Positions 1-13,174 of a stretch of DNA of 64,000 nt are shown one piece after another. The DNA comes from Meloidogyne chitwoodi (Eukaryota > Nematoda > Chromadorea > Rhabditida > Meloidogynidae), in the NCBI GenBank assembly GCA_015183035.1, contig JACZZP010000018.1, positions 62,001 to 126,000 of the forward strand, in the 5' to 3' direction. The notes beneath the pieces are model-generated. The model was not told the origin of the DNA, made no database searches, and saw only the letters and a program-made list of their open reading frames with translations. A program made the translations under genes and the position numbers. Positions within the stretch are counted from its first letter, which is position 1. Each line of letters begins with the position of its first letter.

Positions 1-3000
1 AAAACCAAAAAAGTCACCTGAAGGTGCTTTCGGCACCAAAATTGAAAGCACTGGAGATCTAACACCTTCAGCTGGATTTTCAATAACCAAATAATAGGTT
101 AAGCCGGGCTGAAAAAAAATAGATCTTAAAAAGAACTAAAACGAGGAATTAACCTGCATAGGATCTGCTGGACTTTTGATAGGAATACTCTAAATATTTG
201 AGGAATAAAGGAAAGAAATGTTTGATTACAGTTAAGGGCCGATCCTCACTTTCAAGTACACTCCAAAGTATTTTCTCTCTACTGGGATCATCTGAATATC
301 GTAACGTCCATTGATTGGGTCGACGCAATGAATCAGGCAAAGAGTCAGAGAAATGCAATACAAGCTTTCCATCTTGTAGTTCTGGCCTAACTAAATGAGA
401 TAGCCAGTCTTGTCGGAGATCTTCTACCATTTCTAGCTTAATTGTCCAATTTGCCACACCAAGAGGATTGCGGGCAACACAATTGAATGTGCTAGGTTCG
501 GTAAAATTTTCCAGAGATAGAGACCTTAAAATTAAAATTCTTCCGTTTTAAAATAAGTAATTAAACCAAACCATTTAGTACCAGTCTCATCTTCCTTAAC
601 CGTTGATGGATCAATCGGAATATCTGATTTGGAATGCTTTGTTATTTATAAAAAATTTAATCAAAATTATTTTTTTAATTAATTATCCAAGGTATAGAAT
701 TTAAGACAACCCACTAGACTAAACACCTCTCTTTATTATTTAATATATTCTCTAGTAAACATTGAAATTTTCTTACCTCCACCACGGATCCAACGTACAG
801 CTGGTTGAGGTTTTCCACTAGCACGACAAAAAACAGTGTAGTCACTACCAGGCAAAAGCCTTATAAGTCTGAATAAACTTGTATATTTATCAATTATTTA
901 TAAATAAATTAAATATAATTTAAAAAATATAAAATCCAAACGAAAGGCCTTCCGTTCCTCGGCCACCAGCTGAAACCACCTAAAAATATATAGGATAAAA
1001 AAGTTATGTTTCAAACTAGAAAAGGTGCATCTCCATCAGGTAGAGTTTTAGCAATACAACTAAAATTAAGTATACTTATGTAATAAATGAAAAATCTTAC
1101 GGCTCTGAGAAAATTCCTGGTCCACTTGGATACCTTTAAAAATTAGGAAATTTGTTAATTTAAATCGCTGTATTATGTTGAATGAAAAGAAGTTTAAACT
1201 TACATTGCTCTGATTTTAAAAACATATTCAGAGTCAGGTTCAAACATATTCCAAACCATGTAACTGTTTTTTGACGGATCAGGAACATTAACACGAGACC
1301 ATCTTGGAAGGCTAAGCACTTCATCTTCTTCTATTTGTTTTTCGGCTGGTACAAAGTAAATCTACAGATGTAGAATTTTCATAAATTTAAAGAATAAAAA
1401 TTACCTCATAACCAATTGGACTTTCTTCACCAGTTTTAACATCATGACGCCAATGTATTTCTACACTTGTTTGGTTTATAGGATCAACCAACAAATGAGA
1501 AGGTGGAGAAGCTCTCATTCGTGACATTGTTCGAATACTTTAAAAGTGAGAATTTTACAAATATTGTGTATTAGTTGACATAAAAATAAGAAAATTCAGA
1601 TCCTTACTTGTGTTGAATAGAATAGGGACCTGAAAATTATCAAAAATATTCCGAAAGAAAAGATTGGTTGGTTAGAGGTAGGAATTAAAAATGTTTTAAT
1701 TTTTATACAACTGATATTTTTAATTTATTAATTTTAAAATAACCGGGTCCGTCCTGATTCTCTGCTTGAATCACAAAAGCGTATGCAGTATCGGGCTGAA
1801 AAAATAAAAAAGTTTCAACTGAATTTAAAGTATTTACTTCAATAAAATCAGTAAGCAGCGCTTGTTTTGGATCTGGCCCGGCAGCAGCAGGTCCAACAAG
1901 ATGAGCACTAATCCATTCTGAAATAGGTCTGGCAGGAACTTGGCCAACAAGAAGGTCCATTGTTTGGTCATCAAGTGGTGTGTAGTAGATAACATAACGT
2001 GTAATATTTCCATTAGGTAGATTTGGAGGATACCATTTGGCAAGTATACTTTTAGGTTTTGTGATTGATAAAGTTACATTTGGTGCTGAGCCTGGACCAG
2101 AGACAAAAATTCGAAAGGAAGTTTGTGTTCGACCGCCTGAGTTCTCAGCAATACAGAGAAAGTCTTTGCTTTGGCGGATGTCGAATATTCGAAGCATAGT
2201 ACCTTCACTGATCTGGAATAGATTAAGCGTTTAAGGTCAAAAAATTTTTCAATTGCTATTTTTTATTTTAACTGACAGAATTTCCATCAGAATCAGTCCA
2301 GAAAACATTAGGCGGAGGATAGCCATTTGCCGAACTAAAAGAGGAATTATATATTTTTAATACTTTTTAATAACCATTCAACTGTATAATCCGTTCCAGC
2401 TGGCACTTTAAGAAGATCAGTATCTACATGAATAAGGGGCTGATCAGGTGGTACAATTCCTGTTTGTGTGTCAAAATCTTTCGATTCAGAAGGCGGACCT
2501 TCCATCTGACAATTAGTATAAATAGAGAATGAAAAACGAGAAATAAAACTGACCACTCCAATGGGGATCACTTTAACATGATACCTTAAAAATGTCATAT
2601 ATAAAATCTATATTTAGATGCAATGAATTATAGCACGTCCATTTATAAGAATTATGCATGTTTATTAAGGCATTTTTTTTATTAAATGTGTTACCTGGTT
2701 TTAGGATCCAGATAAGAACCTTCAATAAAAATTTGCACTTGTTTGTTCGGATCAACACCCGGCGGGATATCCCAAACTATCTGTAAGATCCATAAATTTT
2801 AGTGTTCTTACTTATTTTTATTACCTCCTTCCATTTAGTATCGTCTAATGAAGGGTCTTCTTTAGTGTATATAATTTTATAGCTGGTTACCTAAACAAAT
2901 ATGCAAGTAAAATCTAAAAAAGTTAACCAACTTTTTCGCCATCCTTCTCCGGATCATCAGAAGGTGTGAATTGAACAAGAACTTGATATATAAGAATTAA

Positions 3001-6000
3001 GGGTAAAATGTTGCAATTATGTAGTCAAAATAAATACCGGTATTATTGGGCTGTACTTCGACTGGCATCATATCAGGTGCTTTTGGTGCTAAAGGGAGAG
3101 TGCGTGCCTTGACAGGATCTAGAGGATAAAATAAGTTTAAATGTCAATAATACTCACCAGAGATAATGCCTTCTCCTCGGTCTGAAATTGCCTGTAGTCG
3201 AACCCAGTATAAGGTCTAAAATTACGAATAGGTAAAATATATTCCTAAAATAGTCCAGTGCCTTAGGTTTTAAAGAATCCAATTGATATTTGTTTAAATC
3301 TGGAGCAACGCGGATTTTATTCCAAGCATCATCCGCTGCCTCTGCTCCTTCCTGCGGTAGCTCAGCATAATGTAAAACATAGCCTGTTATCTAAATAAAA
3401 AAAAAAGTAATTAAAAGGTAATGTAAAAAACCTTTCCATTAGGCTCATCAGGTGGTGCCCATTCAATGGAGAGTATTTGTGAAGGTAATGGAATTGCCAC
3501 AATCTCATTAGGAGGAGTCCCTGGGCCAGTAACTTGAACAATAAGTGACAACTCTGCTACGCCAGCATTGTTCTGACCGTGGCAAACGGCAACAATGTCT
3601 TTGCTAAGTTTACCAAGTCTTAATTGTGCACCGCCAAGTTGTCGTTCACTTTCTGTATCCAGGGTCCACCAAATATCAGGAGCAGGAAGTCCAGTACCAA
3701 TACAAATAACCTTGAAAATATTTAAAAGGATTGTAAATAAAATTTAATTAAAATTGCCATTTTAAAAATATAATACTTAATAAAAAATTTACCGAATAAT
3801 CTTCAAGAGGTTTTACATTCGCCGGATTTTCAGAAGGCATAAGCTTTAATGTTGGTGCTACTTCACCAGATCCTGTACGAAAAACAGCTTTCGGTGTAGC
3901 TGGGCCTTCACTAAGTTCATTTGAAGCAGTTACGCGTATTCGATAATCAGTATTTGGTAGAATAATTTGAGCATCCCTGTCAAGTATTACTTGGCCAATA
4001 CCATATTCCTTTACAGGAACTTGAACACGTGGCCAATGAAGATAATTTTCATCAGCATTTGGCATCTCCAGAGCCTTATCTTCCGATATAAAATAAACCT
4101 TAATAAAGAAATAAAAAATTCTGAAAAAAATAATAAATTTTCAAATAAAAAGAATAATGTTCAAACCGTATAATGCTTCAATTGTCCGTTTGGCTGTGTA
4201 GGCGCATTCCAACTAGCATGAACACTATTGTCAGGCTCAATTTGAATAAGCAAATCCGTAGGAGCATCAATTGGTGAGCCGCTAAGTGTCACAAAGTGAG
4301 AAACATCAGAAATTTGACCACGGCCAAAAGGATTTTCAGCAACCACTCGAACATAGTAAGGAGTTTGCGGCTCTAACTCGCCTCGAGGTAAGGTAATTCT
4401 TGATTGTTTGGCATCTATTGTGAATCTGTAGTTTTCAAGTTGAAATATATATATAGATTAAAAGAATTATTTGAAAACTATTATAATAATTTAAACGCAC
4501 AATTTCCACTTGTCGAGCGGAAGAGTAGGATCTGGCGAAACATAAACAATATAGCTAGTTAGGTTCTCATTCGGATGAATTGGAGGACTCCAATCTAAAG
4601 TTACGCTGTTGTCAATTTCCACCTAAATTAACATACCACTTCAAAATTCAATTCTAATTATAACAATGACTCACTAATGATCCAAGCTCTATGGGAGATC
4701 CACCGGGCTTTAATACGCGAAAAAGATGTCCATCCTGAACTTGTCCTTGATCATTGCGAGCTTCGCAAAGCAAAGTTCTGCTCGACATTGTGCGTGCTTC
4801 TGTAGGAACACTAATGAAGCGATGAACAATTGACGGGTCGGAGTTTATTGTTAAATGAACAGGGCCAATGCTTGCATTACCCAATGGAATCTTTAATAAA
4901 CATTACAAAATTTCAGATAGGTAATAGACTAACCCAAGACCAGGAAACAACAGGCTGAGGTCTTCCATCAACCACACATTCAAAACTAACAGGTTGGTCA
5001 GGATCAATTAAAGTTCCATTTTCCTTCTCTTCTGGTCGAACTGTTGGGGATAGTATACGAATGGAAACAGCCAAAGGAATATGCCTTAGACCAGTAATCA
5101 CTTCATAGCTTGGAGAAATTATTCCGGACCCAGTACGTCCAAAAGCTTGAAGTCGTATGACATAAGGTGTTTGTTCCTGCTGATCGGTTATAGACGCTTC
5201 ACGAACTTCCGGTCCAAAATTTTTTTGAGACTAAAAACCAAAATTAAAAATAATTTAATAATTACAAACCCATTCGGAAAGTTCAGTGTCAGGATTACTA
5301 CTCCAATAAAGTGAATATCCTAGTACATCTCCATTAGGAATTAAAGGTGGTTGCCAATGAACATTAAAACCATCTAAATATTAAATTTTTTTTTAAACAC
5401 ACATAATAAATAACTTAAAACAGGACGAACATCAATTTGATCAGGAGGACTTCCTGGACCCAAAATGATTATCATAACTTCAGTTTCAGCCATTCCTTGC
5501 TCATTAACCGCCTTAAACGTTTTAATTTTTAATTTAATAAGAGATAAATGCCTGGCATTTTATTTTTCCGGACCGAGTGCTTGATTGAAATAAAAGACTT
5601 TGTTGACTTTTAATTTGTTCATCTAATGATGTTAGGTCAACAATACGAAATCCACCATATCCATCTTCAATAGGTTTATCCTCCCACCACCAAAGAATTT
5701 TAGGCTTTGGTACCCCTTCTGCTTCGCAAAGAATTTCAAAACCTTCTTGATTCGGTCTTTTCTCAATTTGTTCAGAAGGGATGATTCGAATAATGGGCAA
5801 ACGTGGTGCAAGCCACGTTTTTGACTATAAACAATTTTTTAATAGATATTTTTAAATGCTGAGATTTATTAAATAAATACGTTTAAAAAAGTTAAATCAC
5901 CGTAAATGGTAAACTAAAAAGGCCAGGTCCATTTCTGTTCAACGCCCGAACTTTGACAGTATATTCAGTCTGTTCACGTAGTTGATGCAGAGTTAAAGTC

Positions 6001-9000
6001 TTATCTGCAGCGCTTCCGCTTTTTTTAACATCCCATTCATGGTCTGGTTTATCAGCATCTGATGTTGGAATATATAAAACTTCGTAGTCAACAATAGGCC
6101 CGTTTGTGATTCGAGGTTCCTCCCATTGAAGAAAAATAGTATTTCCATCAATATGATAGCGAATATTCTCAGGTTGACTAGGTCCCGTTACCAACACAAA
6201 AACCTATGATTTAATAAATTATAAATTTTTTAACGAATGTACGGCATTTTTCCAATTTTATAAAGATATACCTTTTGAATAGTCCTTCCAGCTTCATTTT
6301 CAGCAACACAAAAGAATTCATTGCTCTGGGGTAAAAGAATTGAACAAGAATTATGTATAAACTTTTATTTATTTGCAAGAAAATATTTTAAAACAAAAAT
6401 GAATTGAAAAGAAAATATTTTCTCGCGAATATATGGGGTGCTCACTTAAACTAGAAAAGTTTCCAATTGGTCGTATGTATAGTACAAGTTAATATTTTTG
6501 AGATTTATTCAATTCTTGGATAATTTTTTTATACGGATTTTTATATAAGGAACTAATTCATAAAAATGGTTTCAGAGAAATTCCCCAAATTAAAGGCTAA
6601 AAACCTCATATAAACCAGAGTGTTGTAAAGCAATATGTCTACTTTGCTGTGCAATACTAATATTCCGTCCTCGTGACTCCCAATGCATCTTTAAACGTTT
6701 ATGTATACACCTATTAAGTGTAATTAATTTTACGTTAGGAATTGGTTCGCCTCTGCTCAAGTTGCAATTAATATTAAATGGCACTCGTGGTGAAACACGA
6801 ATTTCCGGACCCTCCAAAATAAACACAAATGGCCGTTTAGCAGGTGGAAGAGTACGCACAGAAACAGGATTAGATAATTTTCCAGGCCCCATCGAATCGT
6901 GTGCTCTAACACGAATTGTATAAAGTGTATCAGAATTGAGACTAGAAATGATGTGAGAAACGGCCGGCGCAGAAACATTTACTTGAGACCAACCTTAAAA
7001 GAGATTTTTTTTAATGTATTAAATTGGATTAAATAAAGGAACTTTTCTAGTTTAAATGAACACTCCATATATTCGCAAGAAAGTATTCTATTTTCAATTC
7101 ATTTTTTATTAAATATTTATTTTCTTGCGAATAAATGGGTTATAATTTTTATTCTCTAATTCTTTTGTTATATTTTGGTTTATTTTCTCGCAAATAAATT
7201 GGGTGAGTACTTAAACTAGAGACAAGTACCGAATCCTATAAACTATAAATTTGTTTTATCTAGAAAATTCCCTACTTCGAATTGGAAGCATTGGATCAGT
7301 GGTGAAATGCAAAGTGTAGGCAGTAAGTGGACGATTGATAACATGAGGTTTCTCCCATTGAACTTCAACGGATGATCTAAAAAATTATAAATGAAAATAT
7401 TACAATTGGTACTTGTACCCCTATTGCCCCCACATCCTTTTTTCAATGCCGCTCTTTTTTTTTTCTGCGCCGAAAAAATTCTTTAGACTGCCGTGATTGA
7501 TATTGCCCCAAGAAAATTTTATGTGTAAGAAAAGTTATTAAAGATTCAAGTTTGCCGGAAAAACGTCAACTTGGATCTATTGGGAGAGTTTTATTGCTTC
7601 TTCATTTTTGGACCCATGGCTTGTTGGTCTTGGCGCATACTTGGATCTATTCAATGAAAGTTACTCTAATGTGTGGAAGTTTTTGTAGGATGGTGTTTTG
7701 TCGATCAATGGAAATCTTACATTAGAGTAAATTTCAATGAATAGATCCAAGATGTACCAAGACCAACCAGCCATGGGCCCAAAAATGAAGAAGCAATAAA
7801 ACACCCGATAGAAATTGAAACGTAAACATAAATTCAAATGTAACAAGCCTTTACACATCAGTTTTCTTGGGGCAATATCAATCACGGAAGTCTAGAGTAT
7901 TTTTTCGGAGCAGGAAAAAAAGAAGCGGCATTGAAGAAGGATGTGGGGGCAATAGGGGTACAAGTACCTTACAATTTTATCACCTTCCAACTGTCAATTG
8001 CCTTAGAACTGGTGATGAACCAGGGCCAGTAACTTCTACGCGAACAAGACGACTCGTTTCTCCAGCCTGGTTGTGAGCTCGGCAAGTAAAGTTTGTATTT
8101 TTGTATATCTATTAGAAAATTTTTGTTTAGTCCTAATATTAAATAACTTGTTTGATAACAAGCAATTGTTCGTTTCGCATATTAGACCCTGTAGTTGTAG
8201 GGGGGTCATCAACTCTCCCTCCACTTGTGTCTTCTTGTTCACGTTCCCACATAATCTCCGGGAAAGGAAATGCTACTGCTGAACAAGTAATATTCAAATT
8301 GCCTCCAGGTTCCACCTTAAAACTTAAAATTATTAAAAAGTATCTTTCCCAACTTGATAATCAGGTGGTGGTTCCAGATACCTTTTTTTTTAAAAAAAAA
8401 TGAATTAATAATTTCAATAAATAAAAACATTTTTGGACGTCCATGTACAAGAAGACATTTTTCTGCATTCGGACACGTGCAACTAAGCTGTTTCTCATCC
8501 ACTGGTGAACAAATGCATCCAGCAAGCTAAAAAAGAACAAATTTTAAATTAAATTATTACTGGAAACCTTTCGGCATAGACTTTTAGGGATTGGCTTTAT
8601 GCAAGTTTTTCCATTAACATCTAGAACTAAGCCTTTTGGACATCGGCATTCCAAAGTTCGATTTTGTTCAAATGAAATACCTAGAAAAAAATTAATAATT
8701 ACAACCATCAACTATATACAAACATGAATGCGAACATCCGCCATTATTAACCTCACATAGGCCTATTCCCTTGCAAATGGGAGGAGTCTGTACCCAAACT
8801 CGATCGCTGCAAAACATTGTATCAGCTTCATCCTGTAATTCATAACCTGGCTCACAGCCATATTTAACAAAAAGAAATGAGCGAGAACTAAAATGACTGA
8901 ATTAAAATAATTAACGACATAAAAACTGTAACGACCTAAAAACTTGAGTTTCATTTCTTGGATAGGGCTTTCCATGATTACGATAATATTGTCGTATAAG

Positions 9001-10087
9001 TCTCTTTAAATTATCCGGTGGGACAAATGCCATAATCTGCACTCTAAAGAATAATATTTTTACAACTTAATTAATATTTTTTACATAGCATTTGAGATGA
9101 CCGGTGGAGCCACTAAACCGGAACGTTCATTATTTGTGGCTGCATCTGTACAACTCGTATCTAACGCCTATAACATTTACATAATATATTGTAAAAAATA
9201 TAAAATAAATAGTACCTCGTAGCGGGGAAAGCATATAGTTCGTTCACTTTGTTTACTTTTTTGGCAAATTCCATTAAGATGTGGCAGAATTGGCGGCTTA
9301 TTCACTGGAATTTTTAAAAATTATCTCTTAATAAAAAAAATAAAAAAAACAAAGAAGTAAAGGAAAATTGAGTAATATACAATACAAATATCACTACAGG
9401 AATTAAAATATTTAAAATTTATACAGTCAAGATGACAATCTATTATGATCAATTAGTAATTATAATTAATTTAACCACTGCTAAGACGAATATTTCAACT
9501 AACAATAAGCTCCATATTTCTCTATATTGAAAAAGAGCAACTATTAGTATTTAAAAAAAATAACTGCAAACAAAGTCGACAAACACAGAAAATACAACAA
9601 ATTAAAAAATGAAGCTGAACCTTCCTCTGCAAATCCACAGAAATGAACTGCTTGGTCGGCACTTATTATGCAACGACTAACATTGTTAGAAGTACCAGCA
9701 TCAAGGACAAGAACATGCCTACGCTTTCCAGAATTGAATTCGTTCACTAGATAAGTTTCTAGTCAAGTCTATTACATATTTCCATATTTTTTATTATTTT
9801 GTGTTTTGCCCCATAAAATTTTCTTGCTTTAAAAACTGACGTCTTAGTGCTCTCCGCCTTTTGTTCATGAGTTTTCCACCATTCATATTCATGCGATGGA
9901 GCTCACGCATTGCATTCTCTAATCTAAGATGAACAGTATGTTGAAAAAAGGAAATTCTAGGCCTTATCTCATTAGAAGATAGAAATAATTCCGATTCAAA
10001 ACATAAAATTGGTAAATGGAATCCAAAAATTAAGATAAAAAAGACAAATAAACTTTGTGAAGACATTAATAGTTTTGCTAAAATCAT
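1..10087 (-). CDS. Giant secreted Ig/FN3/sushi/EGF protein, DIG-1-like (3' part outside window)
   Basis: Many short exons on the minus strand encode one extracellular adhesion or matrix protein that runs off the left edge. The start at 10087 opens a signal peptide (hydrophobic run [17 protein letters not shown]). A sushi-like Cys module follows near 8950-8770 (YGCEPGYEL ... PPICKG), then an EGF module near 8770-8650 ([12 protein letters not shown]). After that Ig and fibronectin-III domains alternate: Ig near 8320-8000; FN3 7380-6850; Ig 6850-6330; FN3 6190-5890; Ig 5810-5440; FN3 5440-5090; Ig 5070-4700; two FN3 4690-3860; Ig 3850-3540; two FN3 3530-2460; Ig 2450-2080; FN3 2080-1730 and more to the edge. 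Recurring linkers such as TGPGxPP and the Trp/Tyr FN3 core residues support this. C. elegans DIG-1, a giant secreted Ig/FN3/sushi/EGF protein that maintains nervous-system architecture, is the best match from memory. Another Ig/FN3 matrix protein is possible, and exon limits are approximate. Confidence 0.75.
6365..7222. repeat. Related inverted-repeat relics in two introns of the DIG-1-like gene
   Basis: The stretch 7046-7222 is a small foldback. One end reads CTAGTTTAAATGAACACTCC, and the other is its degenerate complement ending in CTTAAACTAG; both inner arms carry TTTCTCGCAAATA-like sequence. An inverted partial copy lies at about 6365-6455 in the next intron (CTCGCGAATATATGGGGTG, then ACTTAAACTAG). 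A coding FN3/Ig exon separates the two. No target-site duplication was resolved. This looks like a MITE family. Confidence 0.55.
7408..7968. mobile_element. Merlin-like MITE with 8-bp target-site duplication
   Basis: A 561-bp foldback element lies in an intron of the DIG-1-like gene. The ends are inverted repeats starting GGTACTTGTACCCCTATTGC and extending inward for over 100 bp with few mismatches. A second inner pair of inverted arms meets near 7690. The 8-mer TTACAATT flanks it exactly at 7400-7407 and 7969-7976. The first eight bases (GGTACTTG) also begin the element at 21680, which carries a Merlin-type transposase fragment. It has no coding capacity of its own. Confidence 0.8.
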
Positions 10088-11090
10088 TTAATTAAGTTCA
10101 ATGTCAGATATTTCGGTGAACAATAAATATTTACAGGAGATGATTATGTATTTAGATAAAATATTTAGTAAGAAAAATTGGAATGTCACATTTTTATTTC
10201 AAGAATAAACGATCGACTCAACATTAAAAGCGAGGTGTTGAACTATAAAGAATAGTGTATATTAGTTAGGAAAACAACTTTCCACGGTCTAAATTGAGGA
10301 AAATAGGCAGATGGAAATAAACAAAGCTAAACAAAAAATATAAGTGAAATGATTTTTAACGTCTTGATTGAGGGTTGGAGGCAATCTGCCACTTGGCCAC
10401 AATATTTTGCTCGAAGCGATAGATTATAATAAAAGAAATAATAACGTTGCCAATGGTTCTGATTTATGTCTAGACTAGCCGGACACTGGATGAGGATAAA
10501 AAGTAGCCATATGGACGCCAGTTCTCTTTAATGTTAAAAAAATATCTCATTTATTACTCTAACTACGTTAAATTAAAACAAGTTTTTTTCGTTGTTAGAT
10601 ATTTGAATGAGCAAAAACGATAACAAAAATAAGCAATTTCAGACATTTTTTTCTTAATTTATAGAGCAATTTCACTTTTATGGAGATGCATTCTCCCACG
10701 GTCTCAAATTCGAATTTGGCATTAGCAATTTAAAGAAAGGAAAGTCAAATATGCAATACATATCCGATTTCAAGTGCCATTTCTCGCCATGGTCAATTGT
10801 ACGATTTTCATAAAGTAAATGGGTTAGTTTAATAATAGTAGATTAAAAATGAATGGCAGATACTATTAAGAGGAATAAGTAATATATAGATTGGGTGTAA
10901 ATTTATAGAAGCTTTGAAGATACTTGTTTTATTCAAAAAAGGAAATCGTAAAGAGAATATACAGCAAAAATAAGTTTCATTCAGCTTTGAAATTTAATTT
11001 ACATACTTGTTAAATATTATTTTAAAAATTCAAGGTAGTTTTATTTATTAGATTAACATTAAATTAAAATTATTTAAAAAATTCAGTTTC
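10088..11090. other. Intergenic: upstream of the DIG-1-like gene, downstream of the repeat-protein gene
   Basis: AT-rich sequence with no convincing exon, RNA gene or repeat. It should hold the DIG-1-like promoter (10088 upward) and the 3' UTR of the repeat-protein gene (just below 11091). Confidence 0.5.
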
Positions 11091-11958
11091 TTATTTCTTG
11101 TCATATTTGCCATATTCATAATTTTTCTTATATTTGCCGTAGCCACTATTAGAATCCTTCTTATAAGTGCCATAGTCATATTTGTCCTTGTTATATTTGC
11201 CGTAGTCACTATTATAATCCTTCTTATATGTGCCATAATCATTTTTCTTATATTTTCCATAGTCACTATTATAATCCTTCTTATATGTGCCATAATCATT
11301 TTTCTTATATTTTCCATAGTCACTATTATAATACTTCTTATTTGTGCCATAGTCATACTTGTCCTTGTTATATTTACCGTAGTCACTATTATAATCCTTA
11401 TGTGTGCCATAGTCATACTTGTCCTTGTTATATTTATCGTAGTCACCATTATAATCCTTCTTATGTGTGCCGTAGTCATACTTGTCCTTGTTATATTTAT
11501 CGTAGTCACTATTATAATCCTTCTTATGTGTGCCGTAGTCATACTTGTCCTTGTTATGTGTGCCGTAGTCATACTTGTCCTTGTTATATTTGCCATAGTC
11601 ACTATTATAATCCTTCTTATGTGTGCCATAATCATAATTTTTCTTATATTTGCCGTAGTCACTATTATAATCCTTATGTGTGCCGTAGTCATACTTGTCA
11701 TTGTTATATTTGCCGTAGTCACTATTATAATCCTTCTTATGTGTGCCGTAGTCATACTTGTCCTTGTTATATTTGCCGTAGTCACTATTATAATCCTTAT
11801 ACGATCCATAGTCATAATTGTTCCCATATTCCCTCGCAAAACATGTTGCAGTAAGCAAAAAAAACAGTGAAATCAGATTAGTATCCTAAAAAAGATAATT
11901 AAAATATCGAATTATTTTATTTATAAAAGTGGATCTTTAATATTTAAATTATTACCAT
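11091..11958 (-). CDS. Secreted Tyr/Gly/Lys/Asp tandem-repeat protein, unrecognised
   Basis: A 265-residue protein from two exons. Exon 1 is only the ATG (11958-11956); a 70-bp intron (GTAATA...TTTTTTAG) leads into exon 2 (11885-11091). The spliced N-terminus MDTNLISLFFLLTATCFA is a typical signal peptide, with likely cleavage before REYGNN. All the rest is about eleven tandem units of roughly 21 residues alternating KKDYNSDYGKY with NKDKYDYGTH; some units are shortened. There are no Cys residues after the signal peptide and no known domain. Composition suggests a disordered or structural extracellular protein: a cuticle, eggshell or gland secretion, or a plant-directed effector. The 63-bp DNA repeat makes long shadow frames on both strands; only this frame has a start and signal peptide. 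I know no named family that matches. Confidence 0.8.
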
Positions 11959-13174
11959 TTTAGTGATGTTGAGAAAATTTTTGAAGAAAAAAAGAATGAT
12001 AAAAATCTCAGAAAAAAATCTTTTATACGTTCACGTATTTGAAACGAAATATAAATCATCAGATAATATTTTGCATTGTGAATAATATAAATTAAAAATG
12101 ATTTCCAAATACATATGTATTACCAATGCAAGAAATAATTGTACTGAATAATAAACCTATGACAAACTAAATTTAAGCCCACAAGTATGTTGAAGAAAAG
12201 ACATTCAGAATTGATGAATGTTTGTTATTTTAAAAGGCATGGCCTTTTCAAACGCTTCCATTAAAAGCACAATATATGAAAATGCTTAAAGGGCAACTGT
12301 AAATTCCAAAAAAAGATTTGATAAAATAACAACTAAAATTATTTCTCACACGGGGGTATGGCGGAGTTGTCGCGAAATAGTATGTTAAGCAACAAAAGAT
12401 GTCCATTATTATTAATTATGATTGAGATCAGGGATTCGAGTTTTAGCGGTTCAGGTAGCGGCCGGAAAACCACTTTTTATACCGAAAACGGGAAGCTATT
12501 TGCATTAAAAAAAGGATAGAAAAAGAAGAGATAATTGTTTTTTTGTATATTAGTTTATTTTTCGTGAAATTAGAGGACACTACTTTCTATCAGAGAAAAA
12601 CGCGTCCCAAAACTTTGTTACACCACCAAATCCGACTTATCCGGTTTGATTTTTAGAGACGAAATAATTATTATAAGAAGCGCTTACCGGAGTGAACATC
12701 ACAGCTAGTTAGATGTAGTAAGCAGTTTGTTGATCTCAGTTGGTAGTAAAATAATTAAATTATTCTCCTCATCATTTAATTCCTAACGTTCTTCTTTCTT
12801 ATAAATAACATAAATGCAGAATTACGTTGTCTTTTTTATATTTATGTAGAAACTTCTAACTCTAAATATGGCCTCATCTCATTTTAATGTTTAGATTTTA
12901 ATCACAATAAATTAAATTTTGGTATCTTCTAGATTATTTCACTACAAAATATTAGAATAAAGATGCGATGCCATTTTTAACAAGTATTTAAAGAAAAATT
13001 ATCATTGGTAATTCTAAATAAAAACGAGTCAATATATTACCTTTTTATCGTTGTTTAGAATAGAATTAAGTTATCTCAGGGCCTTATATAAATAAGTATT
13101 TAAGATATGGCAAGTGAATTTGATAAGATTAAATATAAATACATGAGTTTTTCGTTAAGACTAAAAAAGAGGTA
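11959..13174. other. Intergenic: repeat-protein promoter and copine 3' flank
   Basis: AT-rich; no supported gene. The slightly GC-richer patch at about 12350-12480 was examined for a tRNA and does not fold into a cloverleaf with recognisable A and B boxes. Confidence 0.45.

Noticed and set aside
11048..11839. 263-codon minus-strand frame rich in Ile/Thr/Met (ITRTSMTTAHIR units)
   Set aside because: Same repeat in another frame, no signal peptide; the DYGKY frame is better supported.
11228..11870. Long open frames on the plus strand (His/Cys-rich and Ile/Val-rich)
   Set aside because: They are frame shadows of the 63-bp repeat; only the minus-strand frame has a spliced start, signal peptide and sensible composition.
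12340..12480. Possible tRNA in a GC-richer patch
   Set aside because: GATTCGAG resembles a B box, but no A box or cloverleaf arms could be paired.
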